Assembly: GCA_025360265.1 (NCBI GenBank)
Contig: JANYCP010000199.1
Span: forward strand, 1-6,289
Direction of reading: 5' to 3'
Source: Gemmatimonadota bacterium
GTDB lineage: Bacteria > Gemmatimonadota > Gemmatimonadetes > Gemmatimonadales > GWC2-71-9
Length of the DNA: 6,289 nt
Notes under the pieces: model-generated
The model's input: only the letters and a program-made list of their open reading frames with translations
Database searches by the model: none
Told to the model about the DNA's origin: nothing
In this document: positions 1-6,289 of the stretch, piece by piece
How the letters are laid out: each line of letters begins with the position of its first letter
How positions within the stretch are numbered: position 1 is the stretch's first letter
Program-made: the position numbers and the translations under genes

Positions 1-76
1 ACCGTTCGGTCCGTCACCCATCAAGCTCGCGGATTCGATATCTTTGTGCCGACCCCCACAACAGTTCAGGTACCCC

Positions 77-3000
77 ATGCGACTCCTCCGCTCGTCGAGC
101 CTGGTCCTTTTCGGCCTGATCCTGCCGATCACCGCCCACGCGCAGAAGAAGGCGCTCACGCCTGCCGACTGGGATCGCTGGCAGACGATTCAGGGCGCGA
201 CACTGTCGAATGACGGACGGTGGGTGGCCTACACCCTCGCGCCGCAAGTTGGTGATGGCGAATTCGTCATCCGGTCCACGACCGGCTCGAGCGAGTACCG
301 CATCGGGCTCGGCTATATCTCCCGCCCCAATAACACGCCGGGCGGTTTGCGCGGTGCAGCCGGTGGCGGCGGAGCGGCAGGTGGTGGGGGGGGACGGGGC
401 GGCGGCGCGTTCACTTCAGACAGCAAGTACGCCTTCGTGATGACGCAACCGAACAAGGCGGAGGTAGACCGGGCGGCCGCGGCTGCAGCAGCGACGCGCG
501 CGGCGGGACGGGGCGCTGCACGACCAGCGGCAATCGTCGACGGTGCGGCCGCACCCGATACCGCGGCGCGGAATGCGTTGATCATGGTCGCGCTTGCCGA
601 TGGCAAGCAGACCACCATTCCAGATGCGCAGTCGTACCGTACGCCGCGCTTCAATGGAAATTGGGTGGTGTTTGGCATCCGCGATTCGGCAGCAAACCGC
701 ACCGGTGCGGACTCTGCGGGACGCGGCGCTGCCCCGGCGGGCGGTGCCGGTGGTCGTGGTGGCGCGGCAGGCGGGCGCGGTGGACGTGGCGGTGGTGCGC
801 CAGGTGTCGCGCGCCGGACGTACGGCTCCACGATTCTGCTGCGCAACCTGATGACCGGCGTCGATGAAAAAATGACCGACATCGCGTCATACACGTTCGA
901 TGACAGCGCCAAGGTGCTGGCCTACACGGTGACGTCGCGCGATTCCACAAAGGACGGCGTATTTATTCGCTCGCTGGCGTCTGGCACCACCCAGACAGTG
1001 ATGATCGGCCAGGGGAACTACCGCAACTTCACCTTTGATCGTCTGCAGCAGCAGTTCCTCTTCACCTCCGATCATGACGAGTTCGGCAAGCCCGAGGCGC
1101 GCTCGACGATCTACTACGGCACGCTGAAAGTGCCGACGGCGGCGCCATTGGTGACGGCTGCGATGATGCCGCCGAGCATGCATCTCGCTGACAACTCGGG
1201 TGGATCGTTCAACCGCGCGGGCAATGCGATCACCATCAGCATCGCACCGCCCTTGGCCGATTCAATTCCAGCCGACTCCCTGGTTGGCAAGGCGAAGTAC
1301 GATCTCTGGAACTACAAGGATCCGCAACTGCAGCCGGCGCAGCTGTTGTCGGTGGGCCGCGACCGGAACAAGACCTATCAGGCACTCTTCAGCCTGACGA
1401 CGAAGAAGTTGACGCAGCTCACCACCGATTCCATGCCGAGCGTTACGCTGTCGGATGACGCCAAGGTCGGGCTTGCATCCACCAGCGTAGCGTATGAGAT
1501 CTCGAAGATGTGGGGCGACGAGGGGAACGATCTCTACCTCGTCGATCCGGCCACCGGTGCGCGCAAGTTGATCAAACTGAAGATCACTGGCAACGCGCAA
1601 CTCTCGGTGGACGGCAAGTACGTGGTGTACTTCGATGACGCGCATTGGTATAGCTACAACGTCGCGACGGCGAAGACTGTTGACCTCACCGCGCCACTCA
1701 AGGACGTGCACTTCGAGCAGGAGACATGGAGCACCCCCGATACGCCGGCGGCATGGGGCACCGGCGGCTGGACCAAGGGCGATCGCTCGATTCTTCTCTA
1801 CGACCGATTCGACATCTGGGATGTGGACCCCGCCGGGTTGCGCACAGCCGTCAACGTGACCGATGGCGTCGGCGCACGTGAGCACATCGTGTTCCGCCCA
1901 ATCGCTCTCGATCGTGATCCCGATGAGCGCGCCATAGACCCGGCCAAACCGCTCTGGCTGCACGCGTTCAACGACGACACCAAGGCGAGCGGATTTTACC
2001 GCGACCGACTGGATAGCAAGCAACTCCCGGAAAAGGTCGTGATGGGAGACCTGGCGTACGGCAATCCGACCAAGGCGCGCAATGCCGACACGTACATGAT
2101 CACCAAGAGCACCTTCGTCGAGTTTCCGAACATCTGGGTTGGCGCCAATCTCACAGCACTGACCAAGATCACCGACGCGAATCCCTGGCAGAAGGACTAC
2201 AACTGGGGGACGGCTGAATTGGTGAACTGGCTCAGTTCCGACGGCATTCCGATGAAGGGCATCCTGTACAAGCCGGAGAACTTTGATCCGAAGAAGAAGT
2301 ACCCGATGGTGTCGTACTTCTACGAAGACCTCTCGAACGGGCTCCACGGCTATGTCGCGCCGAACGGGCGCAACGTGATCAACGCGACGCACTATGTGTC
2401 CAATGGATATCTGATCTTCGAGCCGGATATCCACTACGAGATCGGCTACCCCGGACCGAGTGCCGTGAAGTCGATCGTGCCGGGCGTGCAGATGCTCCTC
2501 GCCCGCGGCTATGTCGACCCCAAGGGGCTCGGACTGCAAGGCCAGTCATGGGGCGGATACCAGACGGCGTTTCTGATCACGCAGACGTCGATGTTCAGCG
2601 CCGCAATGGCCGGTGCGCCGGTGGCCAACATGACCAGCGCGTACGGTGGCATCCGCTGGGGCAGCGGCCTCGCGCGCGCCTTCCAGTATGAAAAGACCCA
2701 GAGCCGGCTCGGTAAATCGATCTGGGATGCGCCGAATCTTTACATCGAGAACTCGCCGCTCTTCTGGTTGCCAAGGGTGACCACACCGCTGTTCATCATG
2801 AGCAACGACAAGGACGATGCGGTGCCGTGGTACCAGGGGATCGAGTTGTTTGTCGGGATGCGCCGACTCGGCAAGGAAGTGTATCTCGTCGACTACAACG
2901 ACGACGTGCACAACCCGGCTGGTCGCGCGAACCAGAAGGATGTTGCGTTGAAGATGCAGCAGTTCTTCGACAACAAGCTGATGGGGAAGCCAGCCCCCGA

Positions 3001-3109
3001 CTGGATGACCAAGGGAATTCCAGCCAAGGACAAGGGCAGGGACCAGATCGTCATGGCCCCGGCGCCGGCAGCGGCGGCTCCCGCGGGTCGCCCCGGTGGC
3101 GGGAACTGA
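77..3109 (+). CDS. Secreted S9 family (prolyl oligopeptidase-type) serine peptidase
   Basis: Predicted exported serine peptidase that cleaves peptides outside the cytoplasm; its specificity cannot be read from sequence. The 1010-residue protein starts with a signal peptide: Arg2 and Arg5, a hydrophobic core (about 8-19) and an AHA site before Gln23. The middle has beta-propeller-like blades (for example DLYLVDPATG at 485-494). The C-terminal alpha/beta hydrolase domain (about 705-970) has the nucleophile motif GQSWGGY with Ser824, Asp913 in KDDAVPWYQG and His945 in DDVHN, plus the FYEDLSNGLHGY segment common in bacterial S9 enzymes. I chose ATG 77 over the in-frame TTG at 44 because it puts the signal peptide at the N terminus; a weak CAGG lies 6 nt upstream. 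The protein is longer than usual for S9 because of Gly/Ala/Arg-rich inserts (about 89-242), and it ends in an Ala/Pro/Gly tail. No convincing promoter is visible in bases 1-76. Family and catalytic triad are secure; substrate is unknown. Confidence 0.95.
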   Translation: MRLLRSSSLVLFGLILPITAHAQKKALTPADWDRWQTIQGATLSNDGRWVAYTLAPQVGDGEFVIRSTTGSSEYRIGLGYISRPNNTPGGLRGAAGGGGAAGGGGGRGGGAFTSDSKYAFVMTQPNKAEVDRAAAAAAATRAAGRGAARPAAIVDGAAAPDTAARNALIMVALADGKQTTIPDAQSYRTPRFNGNWVVFGIRDSAANRTGADSAGRGAAPAGGAGGRGGAAGGRGGRGGGAPGVARRTYGSTILLRNLMTGVDEKMTDIASYTFDDSAKVLAYTVTSRDSTKDGVFIRSLASGTTQTVMIGQGNYRNFTFDRLQQQFLFTSDHDEFGKPEARSTIYYGTLKVPTAAPLVTAAMMPPSMHLADNSGGSFNRAGNAITISIAPPLADSIPADSLVGKAKYDLWNYKDPQLQPAQLLSVGRDRNKTYQALFSLTTKKLTQLTTDSMPSVTLSDDAKVGLASTSVAYEISKMWGDEGNDLYLVDPATGARKLIKLKITGNAQLSVDGKYVVYFDDAHWYSYNVATAKTVDLTAPLKDVHFEQETWSTPDTPAAWGTGGWTKGDRSILLYDRFDIWDVDPAGLRTAVNVTDGVGAREHIVFRPIALDRDPDERAIDPAKPLWLHAFNDDTKASGFYRDRLDSKQLPEKVVMGDLAYGNPTKARNADTYMITKSTFVEFPNIWVGANLTALTKITDANPWQKDYNWGTAELVNWLSSDGIPMKGILYKPENFDPKKKYPMVSYFYEDLSNGLHGYVAPNGRNVINATHYVSNGYLIFEPDIHYEIGYPGPSAVKSIVPGVQMLLARGYVDPKGLGLQGQSWGGYQTAFLITQTSMFSAAMAGAPVANMTSAYGGIRWGSGLARAFQYEKTQSRLGKSIWDAPNLYIENSPLFWLPRVTTPLFIMSNDKDDAVPWYQGIELFVGMRRLGKEVYLVDYNDDVHNPAGRANQKDVALKMQQFFDNKLMGKPAPDWMTKGIPAKDKGRDQIVMAPAPAAAAPAGRPGGGN
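341..406 (+). repeat. Gly-rich low-complexity insert in S9 peptidase
   Basis: In-frame GGC/GGT/GCG-rich tract encoding residues 89-110 of the peptidase, nearly all Gly and Ala with a few Arg. It sits just before AFTSDSKY, which reads like the start of a propeller strand, so it probably forms a flexible loop between blades. It includes a run of eight consecutive G bases (about 387-394), a possible slippage site or sequencing weak point, although the reading frame stays open through it. Confidence 0.8.
470..529 (+). repeat. Ala/Arg-rich low-complexity insert in S9 peptidase
   Basis: Encodes residues 132-151 of the peptidase, with a run of seven Ala followed by alternating Arg, Ala and Gly. It lies between a strand-like VMTQPNKAEVD and the next recognisable segment, NALIMVALADG. 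It is probably a surface linker or loop and carries no recognisable motif. Confidence 0.7.
722..799 (+). repeat. RGG-type Gly/Arg/Ala low-complexity insert in S9 peptidase
   Basis: Encodes residues 216-241, with several GGRGG and RGG units. It falls between the strand FGIRDSAANRTG and the strand beginning TYGSTILLRNL, so it again looks like an expanded inter-blade loop. The repeat units are imperfect at DNA level and point to in-frame expansion of GC-rich codons. Confidence 0.75.
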
Positions 3110-3129
3110 ACCAGCGTCAGGTCTGGACG

Positions 3130-3783
3130 GTGCTTGCGGCAGGCGTCGTGTTGACGTCTGCCGCTGGTGGTGCAGCCGCACAACTCATCTCCGGTAGCAA
3201 CGCGGCGGAAACAGCGCGCTTCGCGCAGGTGACTCGAGCAATCGCTGGTGGTGGCTTCGCGAATGTGGCGCTCGTCGGGCACGGTGAGGCGGAGCTTGAT
3301 GGCTGGTTTCTGGCGTACGCCACACGCAGCGACAGCGGGGTATTGCTGGTTGCCGTTGAACCGGAGCTACGGTCGCTAGTCCTGGAACGCGCCAAGGCGG
3401 CGGCCGACATCGGGCTGAATGGGTATCGCCTCTTTCCTTTTCTTGGCATGAAGGACGTCTACGACGTCGAGGTCCTCCACCATCCGTTCATGCTGGAGAC
3501 AACACAGACGTTCAGCACCCACCACATCGTGCGACGAACAGGCCTTGTACTCGAACAGATGTGCGAGTTCCGAGGGGACTCCCGAGCGGAATCATCGAAA
3601 GGAATCGGCCCCCGGGAGAGTTTTGAGACGGTGACAATCCGCTTTGTCTACGGCCAGCCGCAGGAGTTCGATGTTCTGACCGGCACCGGCGCGAGCAACG
3701 ACGGTCGGCACGGGCTGCTTGGCAGCAAGCCCACCGTTCGTTACCGCATCCCGGAATCTGGAGGCTGTGTCCGCGTTCCATGA
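3130..3783 (+). CDS. Small exported protein of unknown function
   Basis: I do not recognise the family. From GTG 3130 it is 217 residues. The N terminus is hydrophobic and Ala/Gly-rich (LAAGVVLTSAAGGAAAQ) and looks like a signal peptide cut near residue 17. The GTG start leaves no basic n-region. Reading from CTG 3106, whose CTGA overlaps the peptidase stop, adds eight residues including Arg4 and gives a better signal peptide (225 residues). An AGG lies 8 nt before the GTG and a GGTGG 6 nt before the CTG. The mature part has strand-like hydrophobic stretches (for example GVLLVAVEPEL and VTIRFVYG) and only two Cys (145 and 213 in GTG numbering), which could form a disulfide. No catalytic motif is evident. 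The open frame extends upstream to 2827, but that part only shadows the peptidase. Its stop overlaps the next start by 4 nt, so it is probably in the same operon. I trust the gene's existence more than its start. Confidence 0.7.
   Translation: MLAAGVVLTSAAGGAAAQLISGSNAAETARFAQVTRAIAGGGFANVALVGHGEAELDGWFLAYATRSDSGVLLVAVEPELRSLVLERAKAAADIGLNGYRLFPFLGMKDVYDVEVLHHPFMLETTQTFSTHHIVRRTGLVLEQMCEFRGDSRAESSKGIGPRESFETVTIRFVYGQPQEFDVLTGTGASNDGRHGLLGSKPTVRYRIPESGGCVRVP
3760..3764 (+). promoter_or_regulatory. Possible distant Shine-Dalgarno for the SDR gene
   Basis: A perfect GGAGG core ends 15 nt before ATG 3780, longer than the usual 5-10 nt spacer. No better in-frame start is visible closer to it. With the 4-nt overlap to the upstream stop, translation of the SDR gene probably relies mainly on coupling, with this site helping to hold the ribosome. 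Confidence 0.35.
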
Positions 3784-4793
3784 CCGAGGGCGACCTCGAA
3801 GCACTTCTCGCCGAACCTACTATCGAGGTCATTGACGCATTCAAGCGCATCAATGGCGACATCCTCGTGCTCGGCGTCGCGGGCAAGATGGGACCGTCGC
3901 TTGCGCGCCTCGCCATCGTAGCATCAAAGGCAGCGGGCTCAACGCGACGAGTGATCGGGGTGGCAAGGTTCAGCGACAGCGCGACACGCGATGCACTCGA
4001 AACGGCTGGCATTTCAACAATCGCAGCAGATCTTCTCGACCGCGCGGCACTCGACGCACTCCCCGATGCAGCCAACGTCATCTTCATGGCCGGGCGCAAG
4101 TTTGGAACGACTGGTGATCAAGCGGCGACCTGGGCGACCAACGCATACCTTCCGGGGCTCGTCGCCGAGCGATTCAAGACCTCGAGGATTGTCGCGTTCT
4201 CGACCGGAAACGTCTACCCACTGGTGTCGATCCAGGGTGACGGTCCCACCGAGCGTGACCCTGTCGGTCCGGTGGGTGAGTACGCACAGGCAGCACTCGC
4301 GCGCGAACGGGTCTTTGAATTCTTTTCGCGGCGCAACAACACGCCGATGGCAATCCTGCGGCTCAATTACGCTGTCGAGCCGCGTTATGGTGTGCTCCGG
4401 GACGTGGCGGACCAGGTGTTCGCGGGCAAACCGGTCGATCTCTCTATGGGCTACGCCAACGTGATCTGGCAGCGCGATGCCAACGCGGTCGCGTTGCGAG
4501 CGCTGGAGCGTTGTGCCACACCGCCACTCGTCCTCAATGTCACGGGTCGGCCGGCGCAATCAATCCGGGCCATCGCGACACTATTCGGCCGACAGTTCGA
4601 TCGCGAGCCATTCCTCCTTGGCGTTGAGGGTGGTACGGCATTGCTCAGTGACGCATCGCTCTGCGAGTCGATGTTTGGTGTGCCCCTAATCGACGTATCG
4701 ACCATGGTCCAGCACATTGCGACCTGGGTGAAGCAGGGCGGCCGCTCGCTCAATCGTCCCACGCACTTCATCCAGCGCGACGGGGCGTTCTAG
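3780..4793 (+). CDS. NAD(P)-dependent epimerase/dehydratase-like protein (extended SDR)
   Basis: Cytosolic Rossmann-fold protein of 337 residues, a normal length for extended SDRs, which act on sugars or nucleotide sugars. After about 26 N-terminal residues, DILVLG leads into the dinucleotide-binding motif GVAGKMG (Gly32, Gly35, Gly38). NVIFMAG (99-105) fits the strand-4 region, and STGNVYP (141-147) fits the active-site Ser/Thr segment. The expected YxxxK motif is at Tyr168 in GEYAQAALARE, but the Lys position is Ala172. The fold is well supported, but a standard SDR redox mechanism is doubtful. From memory, related proteins beside DHDPS-like genes share a similar YAQ...RE segment, so the loss may be a family trait; this needs an alignment. 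Start ATG overlaps the upstream stop (ATGA), and its own stop overlaps the next start. The context suggests sugar or sugar-acid metabolism; the exact reaction is unknown. Confidence 0.9.
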   Translation: MTEGDLEALLAEPTIEVIDAFKRINGDILVLGVAGKMGPSLARLAIVASKAAGSTRRVIGVARFSDSATRDALETAGISTIAADLLDRAALDALPDAANVIFMAGRKFGTTGDQAATWATNAYLPGLVAERFKTSRIVAFSTGNVYPLVSIQGDGPTERDPVGPVGEYAQAALARERVFEFFSRRNNTPMAILRLNYAVEPRYGVLRDVADQVFAGKPVDLSMGYANVIWQRDANAVALRALERCATPPLVLNVTGRPAQSIRAIATLFGRQFDREPFLLGVEGGTALLSDASLCESMFGVPLIDVSTMVQHIATWVKQGGRSLNRPTHFIQRDGAF

Positions 4794-5827
4794 TGTGGGT
4801 GCGCCGAGCGCTCCGCAAGGGACTTGTCATACCGGCACACCCGCTGGCGCTTACTGCGCAGCGACGCCTCGATGAGCGCCGGCAGCGTGCCCTCACCCGT
4901 TACTACCTCGATGCCGGTGCAGGTGGGCTGGCCATCGGCGTTCACACGACGCAGTTCGCCATCCACGAACCGGGATCTGGACTGCTTGAGCCAGTACTAC
5001 GCCTTGGTATCGAAACGGCCCGAGAATGGCAGCGCAAAGGCAAACGAAGTGTCATGATCGCCGGAGTGATTGGCAAGGCGCGTCAGGCGGTTGGTGAGGC
5101 ACGATTGGCGCGTGACTGCGGGTACGATGTAGTGCTGCTCAGCCTCGCCGCCTTGCCAACAGCCAGTGACAGCGCTCTCATCGCGCATGCCCGCGCGGTC
5201 GCCGATGAAATGCCGGTGATGGGATTCTATCTCCAGCCTGCCGTTGGTGGTCGGGTGCTTGGGTACGATTTCTGGCGGCGCTTTGCCGAGATTGAGGATG
5301 TTGTCGCGATCAAGATCGCGCCGTTTGATCGGTACGCTACACTCGACGTGCTGAGGGCCGTTGCAGATTCGGGTCGCGCCAACGAAATCGCGCTGTACAC
5401 CGGCAATGACGATCACATTGTCCTGGACTTGATGACCACCCATCGGTTTGGCAGTGCGCCGCCGATTCGCATGGTCGGCGGCCTGCTGGGACACTGGGCA
5501 TTCTGGACCCGGACTGCTGTCGCAATGCACCGCACCTGCGTTAGGGCGCGTGGCAGCGCGGTCTCATCGCGCTTGCTGACGCTCGCTGCACAGGTGACCG
5601 GCGCCAACGCCGCGGTCTTTGATGCTGCCAACGGATTTCGTGGCTGCATCCCCGGGATTCATGAGGTATTGCGGCGCCAAGGATTGTTTGCGGGGCGTTG
5701 GTGTCTCGATGCGAAGGAAGAGTTGTCGGCAGGGCAGGCGAGCGATATTGATCGAGTGTGTCGGGTGTATCCGCATCTGGCGGATGATGAGTTCGTGCGG
5801 AAACATCTCGATCACTGGCTACGCTGA
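4793..5827 (+). CDS. DHDPS/N-acetylneuraminate lyase family class I aldolase-like protein
   Basis: Cytosolic TIM-barrel protein of 344 residues, somewhat longer than DapA (about 290-300). Family members form a Schiff base between a Lys and a 2-keto acid and then condense, cleave or dehydrate it. Lys174 in VVAIKIAPF is the likely Schiff-base residue and Tyr146 in GFYLQPAVGG the catalytic Tyr; their 28-residue spacing equals Tyr133/Lys161 of E. coli DapA. GVHTTQF (49-55) takes the place of the GTTGE loop. The Arg that follows Tyr by five residues in DapA is absent (Val151), so this is unlikely to be the lysine-pathway enzyme; a keto-deoxy sugar acid aldolase or dehydratase fits better, by inference. 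GTG 4793 overlaps the SDR stop by one base (TAGTG), with a weak GGGGCG 5 nt upstream; GTG 4799 is an alternative start. The N terminus (LVIPAHPLAL) begins directly with the first barrel strand. The 3' end overlaps the convergent amidohydrolase gene. Confidence 0.9.
   Translation: MWVRRALRKGLVIPAHPLALTAQRRLDERRQRALTRYYLDAGAGGLAIGVHTTQFAIHEPGSGLLEPVLRLGIETAREWQRKGKRSVMIAGVIGKARQAVGEARLARDCGYDVVLLSLAALPTASDSALIAHARAVADEMPVMGFYLQPAVGGRVLGYDFWRRFAEIEDVVAIKIAPFDRYATLDVLRAVADSGRANEIALYTGNDDHIVLDLMTTHRFGSAPPIRMVGGLLGHWAFWTRTAVAMHRTCVRARGSAVSSRLLTLAAQVTGANAAVFDAANGFRGCIPGIHEVLRRQGLFAGRWCLDAKEELSAGQASDIDRVCRVYPHLADDEFVRKHLDHWLR
5819..5827. other. Convergent 3' overlap of two coding regions
   Basis: The minus-strand TAG (5819-5821) and the plus-strand TGA (5825-5827) lie inside each other's genes, so the two share nine coding bases. 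There is no intergenic space, and I see no hairpin with a T-tract on either strand here. Transcription must therefore terminate inside the opposing gene or depend on Rho. Confidence 0.85.
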
Positions 5828-6289
5828 GAGGAACGACCCCAGATTCCCCGTCGTAATCGCAGCCCGCGCCTCTCCAGTCAAGTTCAACAGGTCGAGCTTC
5901 GCCACGGTGGTCTCCGGCAACCGCAGCGGCATTCCGGTGCCAAACGTGAACCGAGTGATCCCCATGGTCTCGAATACCAGCTCGAGATGATCCTCGGGTG
6001 GCCCCCAGATCCAGCAGATATCCCACAGGATGCGTGCAGCCTCCTGCGGTGTTGATCCAAAGTGCACCTGCTCGATGAATTCGCGATCGGCGTGCGTAAT
6101 GATGAGCCGGCAATCGGGATGGCTGCGAATCAGCTGGCGGACGGCCCACGGCGGCAGGTCGCCTGACGTGTCCCGCGGATGCCGTTGGCGGATATCCTCC
6201 AGCCGCACTGCCATCAGCAGCGGGATGTGCCGCGCCGCACACGCCGCGACCAGCGCCTGCATCTCGGTGCCGGCTGGAGCCAATCCGTA
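5819..6289 (-). CDS. Amidohydrolase-2-like TIM-barrel protein, C-terminal part
   Basis: Only the last 156 codons are in the window. The frame is open to the right edge, and the TTG at 6281-6283 is an internal Leu rather than a start. The visible part has C-terminal features of PF04909-like amidohydrolases, which include metal-dependent and metal-free lactonases, isomerases and decarboxylases. Visible residues 29-38 read RLEDIRQRHP, then RLIITHADREF (61-71), FGTGMPLR (116-123) and a final helix LTGEARAAITTGNLGSFL that matches the usual family ending with an Asn. In many members the FG[ST]D segment carries an Asp that binds metal or acts as base; here it is Gly119. This could mean a metal-independent lactonase-like enzyme, a changed mechanism or loss of activity. 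It is convergent with and overlaps the aldolase-like gene by 9 nt, so it is transcribed separately, yet it may serve the same pathway. Family call is fairly good; substrate is unknown. Confidence 0.82.
   Translation of the reverse strand, partial: YGLAPAGTEMQALVAACAARHIPLLMAVRLEDIRQRHPRDTSGDLPPWAVRQLIRSHPDCRLIITHADREFIEQVHFGSTPQEAARILWDICWIWGPPEDHLELVFETMGITRFTFGTGMPLRLPETTVAKLDLLNLTGEARAAITTGNLGSFLSA

Noticed and set aside
1..76. Possible promoter before the peptidase gene (TATCTT at 39-44)
   Set aside because: No acceptable -35 element lies at about 17 bp from it, and the stretch is too short and GC-rich to separate a real promoter from chance.
313..950. Pro/Arg-rich minus-strand frames opposite the Gly-rich inserts
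   Set aside because: They are simple antisense translations of the GGC/GCG-rich tracts (Gly codons read as Pro/Ala) and not separate genes.
1262..2539. Long 425-residue open frame on the minus strand inside the S9 peptidase gene
   Set aside because: It lies fully antisense to a conserved catalytic protein. Its composition (rich in Arg, Val, His, with no recognisable domain) is what high-GC antisense frames produce.
2827..3129. Upstream extension of the small exported protein's frame to GTG 2827
   Set aside because: This part overlaps the S9 catalytic Asp/His region in another frame, is low-complexity, and would bury the signal peptide about 100 residues inside the protein.
2546..3282. Minus-strand frames across the peptidase 3' end and the start of the small exported gene
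   Set aside because: Their products are Arg/His/Pro-rich with no motif, and they oppose well-supported plus-strand coding sequence.
77..5827. Defence, toxin-antitoxin or mobile-element system
   Set aside because: No nuclease, transposase, integrase, toxin-like small gene, direct repeats or terminal inverted repeats were seen; the genes read as housekeeping or catabolic.
5541..6242. 233-residue minus-strand frame over the aldolase-gene end and the amidohydrolase
   Set aside because: It is a shadow in a different frame from the amidohydrolase, with an Arg/Pro/His-rich product and no domain signature.

Overview
The window is high-GC, densely packed bacterial chromosome with no RNA gene, mobile element, CRISPR array or phage signature that I can see. 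The style of the proteins suggests a Gemmatimonadota-like or related soil bacterium: a large exported S9 peptidase carrying Gly/Ala/Arg-rich inserts, beside sugar-acid-type enzymes. This assignment is inference from protein character and needs a database search.

Layout. A short leader (1-76) precedes a 1010-residue secreted S9 (prolyl oligopeptidase family) peptidase, 77-3109 on the plus strand. Immediately downstream lies an unrecognised small exported protein with an ambiguous start (GTG 3130, or CTG 3106 overlapping the peptidase stop), ending at 3783. It overlaps by 4 nt (ATGA) an extended-SDR, NAD-dependent epimerase/dehydratase-like protein (3780-4793). That gene overlaps by 1 nt (TAGTG) a DHDPS/N-acetylneuraminate-lyase family class I aldolase-like protein (4793-5827). 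The last gene, an amidohydrolase-2-like TIM barrel, lies on the minus strand, runs off the right edge, and overlaps the 3' end of the aldolase gene by 9 nt in convergent orientation (5819-5827).

How the genes may work together. The four plus-strand genes are spaced like one operon: two exported proteins followed by two cytosolic enzymes. The SDR + DHDPS-family + amidohydrolase set matches the logic of non-phosphorylative sugar or uronate oxidation (dehydrogenase, lactone-processing enzyme, keto-deoxy-acid dehydratase or aldolase). All three enzymes depart from textbook active sites. The SDR lacks the Lys of YxxxK, the DHDPS-like protein has the Tyr/Lys pair but no Arg at the DapA substrate-carboxylate position, and the amidohydrolase has Gly where the usual C-terminal Asp is expected. 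This makes an uncharacterised catabolic module the most interesting possibility here. Its substrate cannot be read from the sequence.
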